64,000 bases of DNA from Rhizobium sp. R711. GTDB taxonomy: Bacteria; Pseudomonadota; Alphaproteobacteria; Rhizobiales; Rhizobiaceae. The stretch covers positions 62,001 through 126,000 of the forward strand of contig NZ_LOKZ01000005.1 of assembly GCF_002211365.1 (NCBI RefSeq), given 5' to 3'. Every line of letters starts with the position of its first letter. Position 1 is the first letter of the stretch. Below the pieces are notes generated by a model that saw only the letters and a program-made list of their open reading frames with translations, made no database searches and was not told the DNA's origin. Positions 18,976 to 27,348 of this stretch are shown in pieces. Both the position numbers and the translations under genes were made by a program.

Positions 18976-19650
18976 TCAAGACGGCAAGGGTTTGCCCGCC
19001 TGCTCGCTGGCCATGTACTCCGCATACCAGGTGGGCCAGTCATCATCGTGCTTGCCGATGCGCTTTTCATGCTCTCCATGGGCGGCCGCCGCCCGGCGCA
19101 AAGCTGCCTCGAGATCCGTCGATGACGCGAACATCGTTTCGTCGGCGTCTATGCGCCCAGGCAGTCGCGTCGTGACTTCCTGGAACAGCCAGCCATTGCC
19201 ATCCGGATCGCTGAATGAAGCAAACGAGCCGTAGCTGCGACGGCCCGGATGCGGTCCACTCAATCGGGCACTCTGGCCGGCGTGATGGAACACGCCGCCA
19301 GCATCATGGAACACCTCACTCACGTCTATCCCACGCTTCACAAACTCGGCGCGAGCCGCCTCCACGTCGGCGACGATAAGATGGAGACCTTGCGCCGTGC
19401 CGGGCACGGCGGCCGTCACATTCTTGCCGAAGATGACAGAACACGGCGACCCCGGAGGCGTGAATTGAATGACTCGGAAATCGTCACCCGTGACGACGTC
19501 GGCATCGAGCCGCCAACCGAGATTGCCGTAAAATTGCTTGGCACGGTCAACGTCCGAGACTGGGACGACGATGACTTCAAGCTTCATGTCGGCCGTCCGC
19601 ATGGCCGGGGTCCTGACCGCAGTCTCGCTCTGCACGGAAGTATTGCCCAT
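18976..19650 (-). CDS. VOC (glyoxalase-type) domain protein
   Basis: 224 residues from ATG 19650, which has a textbook AAAGGAG seven bases upstream. A single vicinal-oxygen-chelate module covers about residues 20-155: KLEVIVVPVSDVDRAKQFY at the start, GLHLIVADVEAARAEF in the middle and FASFSDPDGNGWLFQEV at the end. The C-terminal 65 residues are extra, helical and charged (AAAAHGEHEKRIGKHDDDWPTWYAEYMASEQ), an arrangement seen in some annotated VOC proteins. The substrate is unknown: lyase, dioxygenase or resistance protein are all possible. Confidence 0.85.
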   Translation of the reverse strand: MGNTSVQSETAVRTPAMRTADMKLEVIVVPVSDVDRAKQFYGNLGWRLDADVVTGDDFRVIQFTPPGSPCSVIFGKNVTAAVPGTAQGLHLIVADVEAARAEFVKRGIDVSEVFHDAGGVFHHAGQSARLSGPHPGRRSYGSFASFSDPDGNGWLFQEVTTRLPGRIDADETMFASSTDLEAALRRAAAAHGEHEKRIGKHDDDWPTWYAEYMASEQAGKPLPS

Positions 19651-19739
19651 GTTCAGCTCCTTTGGATACTTTGAGATTGGCAATAAGACCTGGTGAGTGC
19701 ATCACAGCGGCCGCAGGCAGTCGAATCAATTTGCGAAAG

Positions 19740-20642
19740 CTACCCCCGCATGGCCCATCGCAGGCCGACGGTGACCGCCAGACCGAGCAGTGGCCATATC
19801 GCCCATAACACCCCGTGCCATGTCAGCAGGTTGATGATCACGATGCCGATACCAATGACGGCCAATCCGGCAATACGCTGGTCAAAGCGGCTCTGGTTGC
19901 GGACCCAGGCCATCGCCGCGACGAAGGCAAGGCCGAGGAGCGGCCAGACGGCCCAGAACTCGCCCTGCCAAGTCAGAAGATTGATCACCACCAACGCGAT
20001 CGCGACAACCGCGAACACGCCGCCAATCTTCCGCGCTCTCGGAGCAAAGGGGCGTTCCGGCGCGGGCGTCGCAGCCGCCGGCAACGGACGAGCCAGTGGC
20101 GTGGCCGTTGTGGACACATCGTCTCCAATTCGCACGGCATAGCTCGGCACCGCCTCGCTGACGTTCTTCACCGTCAGTGGCCCGAGAAAATCGAAGCCGA
20201 CGGCGACCTTGTTGCGGACCTGATCATAGACCGTGTTGGAGATCACGATGCCGCCGGCGGGCGCAGAAGCCTGAAGCCTGGCGGCAATGTTGACGCCATC
20301 GCCATAGATGTCGTCACCCTCGGCGATGACATCGCCGAGATTGATGCCGATCCGATAGAGCATATGTCCCTCCGCCGGCCGGGCTGAGTTCATACCAACG
20401 AGCTCGTTCTGGACGTCAATGGCAGCACGCACCGCTTCGACGACGCTCGGAAACTCGGCAATCAGGCCGTCGCCCCAGGTATTGATCACCCGACCGCCAT
20501 GAGCGCCGATCAGGCGCGACATCGCATCGCGCGACCATTTCAGCATGGCGAGGGTGCCCTCCTCGTCGGCGCCCATCAGCCGCGTGTAGTCCTGAACATC
20601 GGCAGAGAAGATGGTTGTCAGCTTGCGTCGCATTTCATTCAT
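19740..20642 (-). CDS. Class III adenylate/guanylate cyclase with duplicated membrane module
   Basis: 300 residues from ATG 20642 (ATG 20714 or 20633 are alternatives). The catalytic domain (about 3-165) has both metal aspartates: FSADVQDYTRLMG and WGDGLIAEF, plus DDIYGDGVNIAARLQ. After a Pro/Ala-rich linker (about 170-195) come two copies of a two-helix unit: INLLTWQGEFWAVWPLLGLAF and INLLTWHGVLWAIWPLLGLAV, the pattern of the 2TM domain. The protein is thus a cyclase anchored through its C terminus by four helices, the reverse of the usual order. Signal and effector are unknown. Confidence 0.9.
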   Translation of the reverse strand: MNEMRRKLTTIFSADVQDYTRLMGADEEGTLAMLKWSRDAMSRLIGAHGGRVINTWGDGLIAEFPSVVEAVRAAIDVQNELVGMNSARPAEGHMLYRIGINLGDVIAEGDDIYGDGVNIAARLQASAPAGGIVISNTVYDQVRNKVAVGFDFLGPLTVKNVSEAVPSYAVRIGDDVSTTATPLARPLPAAATPAPERPFAPRARKIGGVFAVVAIALVVINLLTWQGEFWAVWPLLGLAFVAAMAWVRNQSRFDQRIAGLAVIGIGIVIINLLTWHGVLWAIWPLLGLAVTVGLRWAMRG

Positions 20643-20937
20643 CGTATTGCGATCCACCGCAGGTTTGGCAGACGGTCCGCCGGTAGCAGCCATCTGACGA
20701 AGAGATTTCCTCATTCGAAAGTTCTGCAATAGCTGACCGCACTTTTCAACGCGGGACGCGAACGACGTCTTGCACGCTTCGGGCAAGGAAATGCGCGCGC
20801 CTCTCTGCCGGTCGCAAGGCAAATCCGAATGTGTATCGCCGGCAGTGAGATCATGGAACCGCCACCTCGCCGGAACGTTTCTTGCTCACATCGGGCGCTA
20901 CCAGCATCCCGCTGGCACTACCGAACCGGAGGTAATC

Positions 20938-21309
20938 ATGAAAACGCTGATCGTCTCCATGGGCCTGTTGGCTGCAACCGCCTTCTCGGCTTTTGCGGCG
21001 GAACCCGCCAAAATGGTCGATACCAAAATGGGTAAGATCCTGGCGGACGCCAAAGGCATGACGCTCTACACGTTCGACAAGGACGCCATGGGCAAATCAA
21101 ACTGCGACGCGGCCTGCCTGAAGAAATGGCCCGCCTTCCACGCTGCCGCCAAGGCCAAGGCCGAAGGCGAATGGTCACTCATCAAGGCAGCCGACGGCAA
21201 GGAGATGTGGGCTTACGAAGGTAAGCCGCTTTACACGTTCGCTGGAGACAAAAAGCCCGGCGATATGACCGGCGATGGCGTCGGCGGCGTCTGGCATGTC
21301 GCCAAGTAG
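20938..21309 (+). CDS. COG4315-type secreted repeat protein
   Basis: 123 residues: signal peptide (MKTLIVSMGLLAATAFSAFA), then two copies of the Y-x-[FWY]-x-x-D repeat: MTLYTFDKDAMGKSNC and KPLYTFAGDKKPGD, with the closing TGDGVGGVWHV. This is the Lipoprotein_15/COG4315 family of small periplasmic proteins of unknown function. Cys residues in SNCDAACLKKWP flank the first repeat, a usual feature. ATG 20938 follows CCGGAGGTAATC at good spacing. It stands alone, divergent from the cyclase gene. Confidence 0.88.
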   Translation: MKTLIVSMGLLAATAFSAFAAEPAKMVDTKMGKILADAKGMTLYTFDKDAMGKSNCDAACLKKWPAFHAAAKAKAEGEWSLIKAADGKEMWAYEGKPLYTFAGDKKPGDMTGDGVGGVWHVAK

Positions 21310-21414
21310 CCAAGCGCACCAGAGCCTTCAGGTCGAATTGAAAGGCTCTAAACTTGGGATGAGGGCGATGATCCGTCCGCGTGCGCGCCTCATCCCGGTC
21401 CGACATCGAGACGA

Positions 21415-22362
21415 TCAGCCCTTCGCTGGCGTTTCAGGGACAGGTGTCAGTGCCCTGCCCTTCCCGAACCACTCCATGAGGTTGTCGACGACCAGATCCG
21501 CCATGGCATTGCGGGTCGGCACCGAGCCAGATGCGAGGTGCGGCAAAAGCACGGCGTTCGGCAGATCGAGCAGCGAAGGCGGCACATCAGGCTCGTCGTA
21601 GAAGACGTCGAGGCCGGCAGCACCGATCGTTCCGGACTTCAGGGCCTGAGCAAGTGCATCCTCGTCGACCGTCCAACCACGCCCGACATTGATGAAAACG
21701 CCTTCAGGGCCAAGCGCGGAGAGGATTTCAGCATTGATCGTCTTGTGGGTCTGCGGGGTTTTGGGGACGATGGAAATCAGAGTGTCGACGGCCCCGGCGA
21801 GATCCTTCAGCGACGGATAGTAACCGTACGGGGCATCCGGGTGGCGCGTGCGCGTGTGATAGCTGATCCTGACCTTGAACGGCTCCAGGCGCTTGGCGAT
21901 CTCTTGGCCGATGCGGCCAAGGCCATAGATCCCGACATGCCGCCCCTTCAAGGAGAAACGCGACAGCGGATAGTTCTGTCCAGGCTTCCAGTAGCCGGCA
22001 CGCAGCCAGTTTTCGGCGCGCGGGAGTTCACGGATCACATTCAGCAACAGCCCGATCGCGGTATCGGCGACCTCATCGTTCAGCACATCCGGCGTGTTCG
22101 TAACGATCACACCCTTCGTGGCCGCGTGCCTGGCATCGACGCCGTCATAACCGACACCAAAGCTCGAAATAAGCTCGAGATTCGCAAGCCTGTCGATCGC
22201 AGCCGCATCGAACGTGCCCGAGACGGCGACACCGCGAATCTTGCCAGCAGCCTCCGCGTCAAGCGTCGAGGGATCGGCTTCGATAACGTCGAAGCTCTCC
22301 TTCAGGCGCGTCAGGACGCGTTCGTGTATCTTCCCGGGAACGAGAATGGCAATGCGGGACAT
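21415..22362 (-). CDS. D-isomer-specific 2-hydroxyacid dehydrogenase
   Basis: 315 residues. NAD(P)-binding signature GIYGLGRIGQEIAKRL (about 150-165). The catalytic Arg is in VFINVGRGWTVDEDALAQAL, the Glu in GAAGLDVFYDEPDVP and the His in NAVLLPHLASGS. Enzymes of this group reduce glyoxylate, hydroxypyruvate or 2-keto sugar acids. The LacI-type regulator ends 19 bases upstream, so both are one operon and the substrate is probably a sugar acid or its keto form. No transporter or kinase gene belongs to the unit here. Confidence 0.92.
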   Translation of the reverse strand: MSRIAILVPGKIHERVLTRLKESFDVIEADPSTLDAEAAGKIRGVAVSGTFDAAAIDRLANLELISSFGVGYDGVDARHAATKGVIVTNTPDVLNDEVADTAIGLLLNVIRELPRAENWLRAGYWKPGQNYPLSRFSLKGRHVGIYGLGRIGQEIAKRLEPFKVRISYHTRTRHPDAPYGYYPSLKDLAGAVDTLISIVPKTPQTHKTINAEILSALGPEGVFINVGRGWTVDEDALAQALKSGTIGAAGLDVFYDEPDVPPSLLDLPNAVLLPHLASGSVPTRNAMADLVVDNLMEWFGKGRALTPVPETPAKG

Positions 22363-22381
22363 GGCAATTCCTCTTGGCTGT

Positions 22382-23404
22382 TTACGGGCGCGGGCGGTAG
22401 GGGCTCGTCGACTGGCGGATGCGCATCTCGGGTTTGATGAGATGGATGCCGTCGGGCTCGTGGCTGCCGGCCAGTCGATCGAGAAGCGCGCGGGCAGCAA
22501 GACGTCCGACTTCCGCCTGGCCGTTCCAGACGGTCGTCAGCGCCGGCATCGATATCGACGCTTCCTCGAGATCGTCATAGCCGGTGACGGAAATATCCTT
22601 GCCTGGAACGAGACCGGCGCGGGCGATGCCGTTCATCAGGCCGATCGCGACGAGGTCGTTCCAGCAGACGGCGGCCGTCGGCTTTTGCGGCAGCGACAGG
22701 AAATGCACCGCCGCCTCGAAGCCGCCCTGCATCGAGCGGGGGCCGGGAATGCGCAGACCCGGATCGACATCGATGCCGGCCTTGCGCAGCGCGTTGACAT
22801 AGCCCTGATAACGATCGCGCCCGGTCGAGGTTTGGTCGGTACCGCCGATCATGGCGATCGAGCGATGGCCAAGGCCGATCAAATGGTTGGTCGCGAGCGA
22901 AATGCCGTAGCTGTCATCGCCGCGGTAGGTCGGAAGGTCCAAGCCATCCAACGAGCGGGCAACCAGGATCGCCGGCATGCCGTTGTCTTCAGCGAGTTGC
23001 ATATCCTCGGGCGGCGTACCGATTGCCGGCGACATGATGACCCCGTCGCCACCGAGCTGCAGCAGCGTTTCGATGAAGGTGCGCTGCTTTTCGACGGAGT
23101 CGTAATGGTTCGACAGAATGAAGGTATGCCGGCTGCGATCGAGCTCGCTTTCGATCGCCTTCAGGATTTCGCCGTAGAACGGGTTCATGATGTCGTGCAC
23201 GACGACGCCGATGATGCCGGAGCGGGACGTCCGCAGGCTGGCGGCGCGGCGGTTGTAGATATAACCGAGCGCCCGCGCCTGTTCCTTGATTTTGTCTCGG
23301 GTGGCGCCAGCCACGAGCGGGCTGTCACGTAAGGCAAGAGATACGGTTGCTGTGGAAATGCCGAGCGTTTCGGCGATCGTCGAAAGCTTTATCTTTTGAG
23401 CCAC
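22382..23404 (-). CDS. LacI-family transcriptional regulator
   Basis: 340 residues. N-terminal helix-turn-helix KLSTIAETLGISTATVSLALR, hinge, then a periplasmic-binding-protein-like effector domain (GIIGVVVHDIMNPFYGEILK to the end). The start is GTG at 23404, with GGGGAGG four bases upstream; a longer ATG reading lacks a ribosome-binding site. It is the first gene of a two-gene operon with the hydroxyacid dehydrogenase and is probably autoregulated through the inverted repeat at 23475-23494. The inducer is likely a sugar acid, inferred only from the partner enzyme. Confidence 0.93.
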   Translation of the reverse strand: MAQKIKLSTIAETLGISTATVSLALRDSPLVAGATRDKIKEQARALGYIYNRRAASLRTSRSGIIGVVVHDIMNPFYGEILKAIESELDRSRHTFILSNHYDSVEKQRTFIETLLQLGGDGVIMSPAIGTPPEDMQLAEDNGMPAILVARSLDGLDLPTYRGDDSYGISLATNHLIGLGHRSIAMIGGTDQTSTGRDRYQGYVNALRKAGIDVDPGLRIPGPRSMQGGFEAAVHFLSLPQKPTAAVCWNDLVAIGLMNGIARAGLVPGKDISVTGYDDLEEASISMPALTTVWNGQAEVGRLAARALLDRLAGSHEPDGIHLIKPEMRIRQSTSPYRPRP

Positions 23405-23474
23405 GTGTCCTCCCCAGGCAACGCGCGGTTTTTCATGCGCCCCGACCACTTGAAGAGTCCGGCGTTATTAAAAT

Positions 23475-23494
23475 GTTTAATTAAAAGATTAAAC
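23475..23494. promoter_or_regulatory. Candidate LacI-type operator
   Basis: GTTTAAT and ATTAAAC form a perfect inverted repeat with a 6-base spacer, 71 bases upstream of the regulator's GTG, in an otherwise gene-free 122-base gap. Position and symmetry fit autoregulation. Confidence 0.55.
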
Positions 23495-23526
23495 GCAACG
23501 AGGCAATTCGTAATTTTACAAAACCG

Positions 23527-24039
23527 TCAGATTTCCTCAGGCTCTTCGAGAGGAATAGCAGCAGACTGCAAGTTGCCATCGATTGCCTTCAACAGACGGA
23601 CAAGATTGCGGATTTCCTTCTCGGAGAATTCCTGGGTAGCCATACTGTCGCAGGCAGAGGACGCCATTTCAATTGCCTTGACGCTGCCGCGGCCAAGTTC
23701 GGTCAGATAGACCTTGGTCAGGCGGGCATCCTCGGCATCCGCCTTGCGTTCGAGGAAGCCTTGCGCCTCCATGCGGCCGATCGTGCGCGTCATTGTTGGC
23801 GCCTTGACGCCGAGCCTCTGCGCCAGCCCGCCTGCCGTCATCCCGTCGGTTTCAGCAAGAAGAAGAATCACGCCGTCCTGGCCGGCATAGAGGCCGCTTT
23901 CGAGCAGGTTGCGAGACAGGACGGTGCGCATCGAGCGGGCCGCCTGCGTCAAAGCCGGCGAAAGATCGACAACTGTGTATTCGGTCTGATCCTTTTTCTT
24001 GGACTTCTGCTTCTTTCCGTCCTTGTGCTTCTTCCCCAT
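23527..24039 (-). CDS. MarR-family transcriptional regulator
   Basis: 170 residues. An unusually basic start (GKKHKDGKKQKSKKKDQ, residues 2-18) precedes a winged helix domain: GLYAGQDGVILLLAETDG, MTAGGLAQRLGVKAPTMTRTIGRMEAQGFLERKADAEDARLTKVYLT (recognition helix and wing). Members are dimeric repressors released by small aromatic or oxidising ligands. The Lys-rich tail could add nonspecific DNA contact. The gene diverges from the creatininase-family gene, with palindromes between them. ATG 24039 is preceded by GGAATAGCG. Confidence 0.9.
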   Translation of the reverse strand: MGKKHKDGKKQKSKKKDQTEYTVVDLSPALTQAARSMRTVLSRNLLESGLYAGQDGVILLLAETDGMTAGGLAQRLGVKAPTMTRTIGRMEAQGFLERKADAEDARLTKVYLTELGRGSVKAIEMASSACDSMATQEFSEKEIRNLVRLLKAIDGNLQSAAIPLEEPEEI

Positions 24040-24136
24040 CGCTATTCCTTTGACTTTGCCGCGTTGCGCATCCTTCACCCTGCAAGGGAGCCGGAACATT
24101 CATAACCATCTCCCCTAAATCGATTTCGGTTTAAGG

Positions 24137-24195
24137 GCTTATGCGATAAGCATTGAGAACGCTGCGTTATGACATTGCGCATCATCTCGTCATAA
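24137..24195. promoter_or_regulatory. Candidate MarR operators in the divergent promoter
   Basis: Two inverted repeats lie between the MarR and creatininase-family genes: a perfect GCTTAT-GCG-ATAAGC palindrome (24137-24151) and TTATGAC/GTCATAA (24167-24173 and 24189-24195). The first has the size of a MarR dimer site. Which one is used is not known. Confidence 0.5.
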
Positions 24196-24213
24196 ACAAG
24201 AGGTCTTAGCCGG

Positions 24214-25005
24214 ATGAACGCGCCTTCTCGCGACTTCGAACACAACGATCCGAACCTTGCCCCGTCAGAGCGCAGCCGATGGATCGCTGTTCTATCGCTG
24301 GGCGCCCACGAGCAGCACGGACCTCACCTGCCCTTCGACACCGATGCATTGATTGCAGCCGGCATTGTTGCTCGGCTCAAGGCCGCTATTCCCGCCGCGT
24401 TACCGGTCACGTTTCTGCCGACGGAAAACGTCGGCTATTCGGTCGAGCATGTGGACGCGAAGGGCACGCGAACACTGACATATGGCGAGGCTATCGAACG
24501 CTGGCTCGGCATTGCCCGAAAGCTCTCGGAGATGGGTATTCGCAAATTCGTGATGCTGAACGCCCATGGCGGCAACTCGCCGCTGATGACGATTGTCGCG
24601 ACGGAGGCCCGCGTCCGGTTCAACATGCTTGCCGTCGCCACCAGCTGGACGCGCTTCGGCGTCCCCGCCGATGTCATCTCGCCCGAGGCGAAGGCGATCG
24701 ATATCCACGGCGGCGATATCGAGACTTCGGTGATGCTGGCGCTTCACCCTGATCAGGTCGACATGACCAGGGCTGCAGACTTCCCCTCCCGCCAGTCCGA
24801 TTTTGCCGCCCGCTTCAAGCATCTGCGCGCCTACGGCCCGCACGCCTTCGGATGGAAGATGTCGGATCTCAGCGCATCCGGCGTCGCAGGCAACGCCTCG
24901 CTGGCAACAGCGGAGAAAGGCGAGGCTCTGATTGCGCATTCGGTAAAAGGGCTGGTCGAACTGCTGCAGGACGTCGATGCATTCGACGCAGCGGAGCTTG
25001 ATTGA
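24214..25005 (+). CDS. Creatininase-family amidohydrolase
   Basis: 263 residues. The metal-binding pattern is complete: LGAHEQHGPHLPFDTDAL (about 28-45) and LNAHGGNSPL (about 109-118), then IDIHGGDIETSVMLALHP. The family covers creatininase, formamide hydrolases of flavin breakdown and mycofactocin peptidases, so the substrate stays open. It is divergent from the MarR gene and probably controlled by it. No creatine or sarcosine genes are adjacent, which argues against creatinine use. Confidence 0.85.
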   Translation: MNAPSRDFEHNDPNLAPSERSRWIAVLSLGAHEQHGPHLPFDTDALIAAGIVARLKAAIPAALPVTFLPTENVGYSVEHVDAKGTRTLTYGEAIERWLGIARKLSEMGIRKFVMLNAHGGNSPLMTIVATEARVRFNMLAVATSWTRFGVPADVISPEAKAIDIHGGDIETSVMLALHPDQVDMTRAADFPSRQSDFAARFKHLRAYGPHAFGWKMSDLSASGVAGNASLATAEKGEALIAHSVKGLVELLQDVDAFDAAELD

Positions 25006-25022
25006 AACGATCCCCGTCGCGA

Positions 25023-25037
25023 TGTGATCTTATAACA
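25023..25037. promoter_or_regulatory. Candidate Zur box
   Basis: TGTGATCTTATAACA matches 12 of the 14 symmetric positions of a Zur-type palindrome TGTTATA-N-TATAACA; the right arm is perfect. It is 94 bases before the GTPase ATG and just after the upstream gene's end, the right place to repress cobW-WD40 when zinc is sufficient. Confidence 0.55.
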
Positions 25038-25130
25038 TACAAAACCCTTTGAACTGCCGCTCGCAACTCCTTATATGTGACCGACGAATTTTCAGCCCCG
25101 CCCCCGGGCGTGCCATCTCTCGAGGTTCTG

Positions 25131-26243
25131 ATGACCGACGCGATCTCCACCCAGCAGAAGCCAATCCCCGTTACCGTTCTCACCGGCTACCTCGGCGCCG
25201 GCAAGACGACCTTGCTCAACCGTATTCTGTCGGAGAACCATGGCAAGAAATATGCGGTCATCGTCAACGAGTTCGGCGAGATCGGCATCGACAACGATCT
25301 CATCGTCGAATCCGACGAAGAAATCTACGAAATGAACAACGGCTGTGTCTGTTGCACCGTGCGCGGCGACCTGATCCGCGTCGTCGAAGGCCTGATGCGC
25401 CGCCCCGGCCGTTTTGACGGCATCATCGTTGAAACGACCGGCCTTGCCGATCCGGTGCCGGTCGCCCAGACCTTCTTCATGGATGACGACGTTCGCGCCA
25501 AGACGGAACTCGACGCCGTCGTTGCTCTGGTGGACGCCAAGCACCTGCCGCTGCGTCTGAAGGACAGCCGCGAGGCCGAAGACCAGATCGCCTTTGCCGA
25601 CGTCGTCCTGATCAACAAGACGGACCTCGTGACGCCCGAAGAGCTGGCGCAGATCGAAGACATCGTCCACGCCATCAACCCCTCGGCCCGTGTCTACAAG
25701 ACCAGCCGCTCGGGCGTCGATCTTGCGCGTGTTCTCGATCAGGGCGCCTTCAATCTCGAGCGCGCGCTGGAGAACGATCCGCACTTCCTCGATCATGACC
25801 ACGACGATCACGTCTGCGGCCCGGATTGCAATCACGACCACCATCATCACCACGCGCATGATCACGACCACGATCATGACCATCACCACCATGATCACGA
25901 CCATGACCACCATCATCATGGCGCCATGTCGCCGATCCATGACGTGACAGTGCAGTCGGTCTCGCTGCGCGGCGGCGAGATGAACCCGGAACGCTTCTTT
26001 CCCTGGATCCAGAAGATCACCCAGACGCAGGGCCCGAACATCCTGCGCCTCAAGGGTATCGTTGCCTTCAAGGACGATCCCGAACGCTACGTCGTTCAGG
26101 GTGTCCACATGATCGTCGAAGGCGATCATCAGCGTCCGTGGAAGGACGGCGAGAAGCACGAAACCCGCCTCGTCTTCATTGGCCGTGAACTCGACCGCGA
26201 AAAGCTCGAAGCCTCCTTCAAGGCGTGCGAGGCGGCAGCCTGA
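25131..26243 (+). CDS. CobW/COG0523 GTPase, candidate zinc chaperone
   Basis: 370 residues from ATG 25131 (a GTG at 25077 would add 18). G3E GTPase: Walker [10 protein letters not shown] (19-27), the metal-binding GCVCC (71-75), ETTGLADP switch region (101-108) and NKTD (162-165). Between the GTPase and the CobW C-terminal domain lies a loop (221-263) with 23 His among 43 residues, plus Cys in HVCGPDC. COG0523 proteins of this type move zinc or other metals into client proteins; the adjacent Zur-like box favours zinc over cobalt in cobalamin synthesis, since no cob genes are near. The next gene overlaps its stop by one base (ATGA-type junction). Confidence 0.93.
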   Translation: MTDAISTQQKPIPVTVLTGYLGAGKTTLLNRILSENHGKKYAVIVNEFGEIGIDNDLIVESDEEIYEMNNGCVCCTVRGDLIRVVEGLMRRPGRFDGIIVETTGLADPVPVAQTFFMDDDVRAKTELDAVVALVDAKHLPLRLKDSREAEDQIAFADVVLINKTDLVTPEELAQIEDIVHAINPSARVYKTSRSGVDLARVLDQGAFNLERALENDPHFLDHDHDDHVCGPDCNHDHHHHHAHDHDHDHDHHHHDHDHDHHHHGAMSPIHDVTVQSVSLRGGEMNPERFFPWIQKITQTQGPNILRLKGIVAFKDDPERYVVQGVHMIVEGDHQRPWKDGEKHETRLVFIGRELDREKLEASFKACEAAA

Positions 26244-27232
26244 TGCCGACAGTTGCCCCGTTTGATCTCGACGGCCATATCCTGGCCGTCGAATTTTTAG
26301 GTGACATCCCCTTCTTCGCCAATGCCGCCGGCACCTTCCACCGCCTCGATGGTGGCGAGAAGGTAACCGAAGCCCATCAGGGCATGCTGACCTGCATCCG
26401 CGACCCCTATAGCGAAAGCCTGATTTCCGGTGGTGAGGACGGCAAGGTGCTGCGCATCGCAGCCGATGCCGGGCTGACCGAGCTTGCCAACGCGCCGCGC
26501 AAGTGGATTTCCCAACTTGCCGCCGGCCCGCAGGGCGCCGTCGCCTACTCCTACGGCAAGAGCGCCTTCGTGCGCCTCGCCGATGGAACGACCAAGGAAT
26601 TTATCGAAGAGCGCACCATCGAAGGTCTCGCCTTCGCGCCCAAGGGCATGCGCATTGCCGCAGCGCGCTATAACGGCGTGTCGCTGCATTGGGTCGGCAC
26701 GACCGCCAAGCCGGTCGACCTCGAATGGAAGGGCGCCCACACCGGCGTCACCTTCTCGCCTGACGGCAACTTCCTCGTGACCACGATGCAGGAGAATGCG
26801 CTGCACGGCTGGAAGCTCGACAGCAAGGCCGGCGCCGACACCCGCCACATGCGGATGACCGGCTACCCTGCCAAGGTGAAGTCTCTCTCCTGGTCGGCGA
26901 AGGGCAAGTGGCTTGCCTCCTCTGGTGCGCCGGCTGCGATCGTCTGGCCATTCCAGGGCAAGGACGGGCCGATGGGCAAGGCGCCGCTCGAGCTCGGCAC
27001 CCGCGCCAACATCATGGCGACATCGGTGAAGTTCCACCCGGCCGAAGACATCCTGGCGATCGGCTTCATCGACGGCATGATCCTCGCGGTCCGCATTGCC
27101 GACAGCAAGGAAGCGTTGCTGCGGCGCCCCGGCAAGGGAGCGATCACCTCGATGAGCTGGAGCAAGAACGGCAAGCTGCTGGCCTTCGCTTCCGAAACCG
27201 GCGATTGCGGCGTCGTCGATATCGCGGCCTAG
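26243..27232 (+). CDS. WD40 repeat protein
   Basis: 329 residues, probably a single beta-propeller. Repeats end in the usual hydrophobic plus Trp/Asp style, for example TGVTFSPDGNFLVTTMQENALHGW, VKSLSWSAKGKWLASSGAPAAIVW and ITSMSWSKNGKLLAFASETGDCGVVD. No signal peptide or catalytic motif, so it is a cytoplasmic scaffold. Its ATG overlaps the cobW stop codon (TGATG), meaning translational coupling. That pairing suggests it works with the metal chaperone, perhaps as a docking partner; the role is not established to my knowledge. Confidence 0.85.
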   Translation: MPTVAPFDLDGHILAVEFLGDIPFFANAAGTFHRLDGGEKVTEAHQGMLTCIRDPYSESLISGGEDGKVLRIAADAGLTELANAPRKWISQLAAGPQGAVAYSYGKSAFVRLADGTTKEFIEERTIEGLAFAPKGMRIAAARYNGVSLHWVGTTAKPVDLEWKGAHTGVTFSPDGNFLVTTMQENALHGWKLDSKAGADTRHMRMTGYPAKVKSLSWSAKGKWLASSGAPAAIVWPFQGKDGPMGKAPLELGTRANIMATSVKFHPAEDILAIGFIDGMILAVRIADSKEALLRRPGKGAITSMSWSKNGKLLAFASETGDCGVVDIAA

Positions 27233-27282
27233 GCAGCTGGGAAGTGCGGCCACAGTTACCGCGCTCTGATGGGCGAGAAAAC

Positions 27283-27309
27283 AAGACGCCGCGAGATCAG
27301 CGACGTCTT
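27283..27309 (-). terminator. Terminator of the diguanylate cyclase gene
   Basis: Stem AAGACG..CGC with GCG..CGTCTT (one mismatch) followed on the minus strand by GTTTTC. Lies between convergent genes. Confidence 0.5.
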
Positions 27310-27348
27310 CGCCCCTTCTGGAGGGTTGCTGTCTCAGCCGCAAGCAGC

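Noticed and set aside
21321..21349. Hairpin AGAGCCTT/AAGGCTCT between the COG4315 gene and the hydroxyacid dehydrogenase
   Set aside because: A 13-base loop and no T run on either strand; too weak to call a terminator with confidence.
25789..25920. Apparent tandem repeat CATGACCACGATC
   Set aside because: It is coding sequence for the His/Asp-rich metal loop of the CobW GTPase, not a CRISPR or minisatellite.
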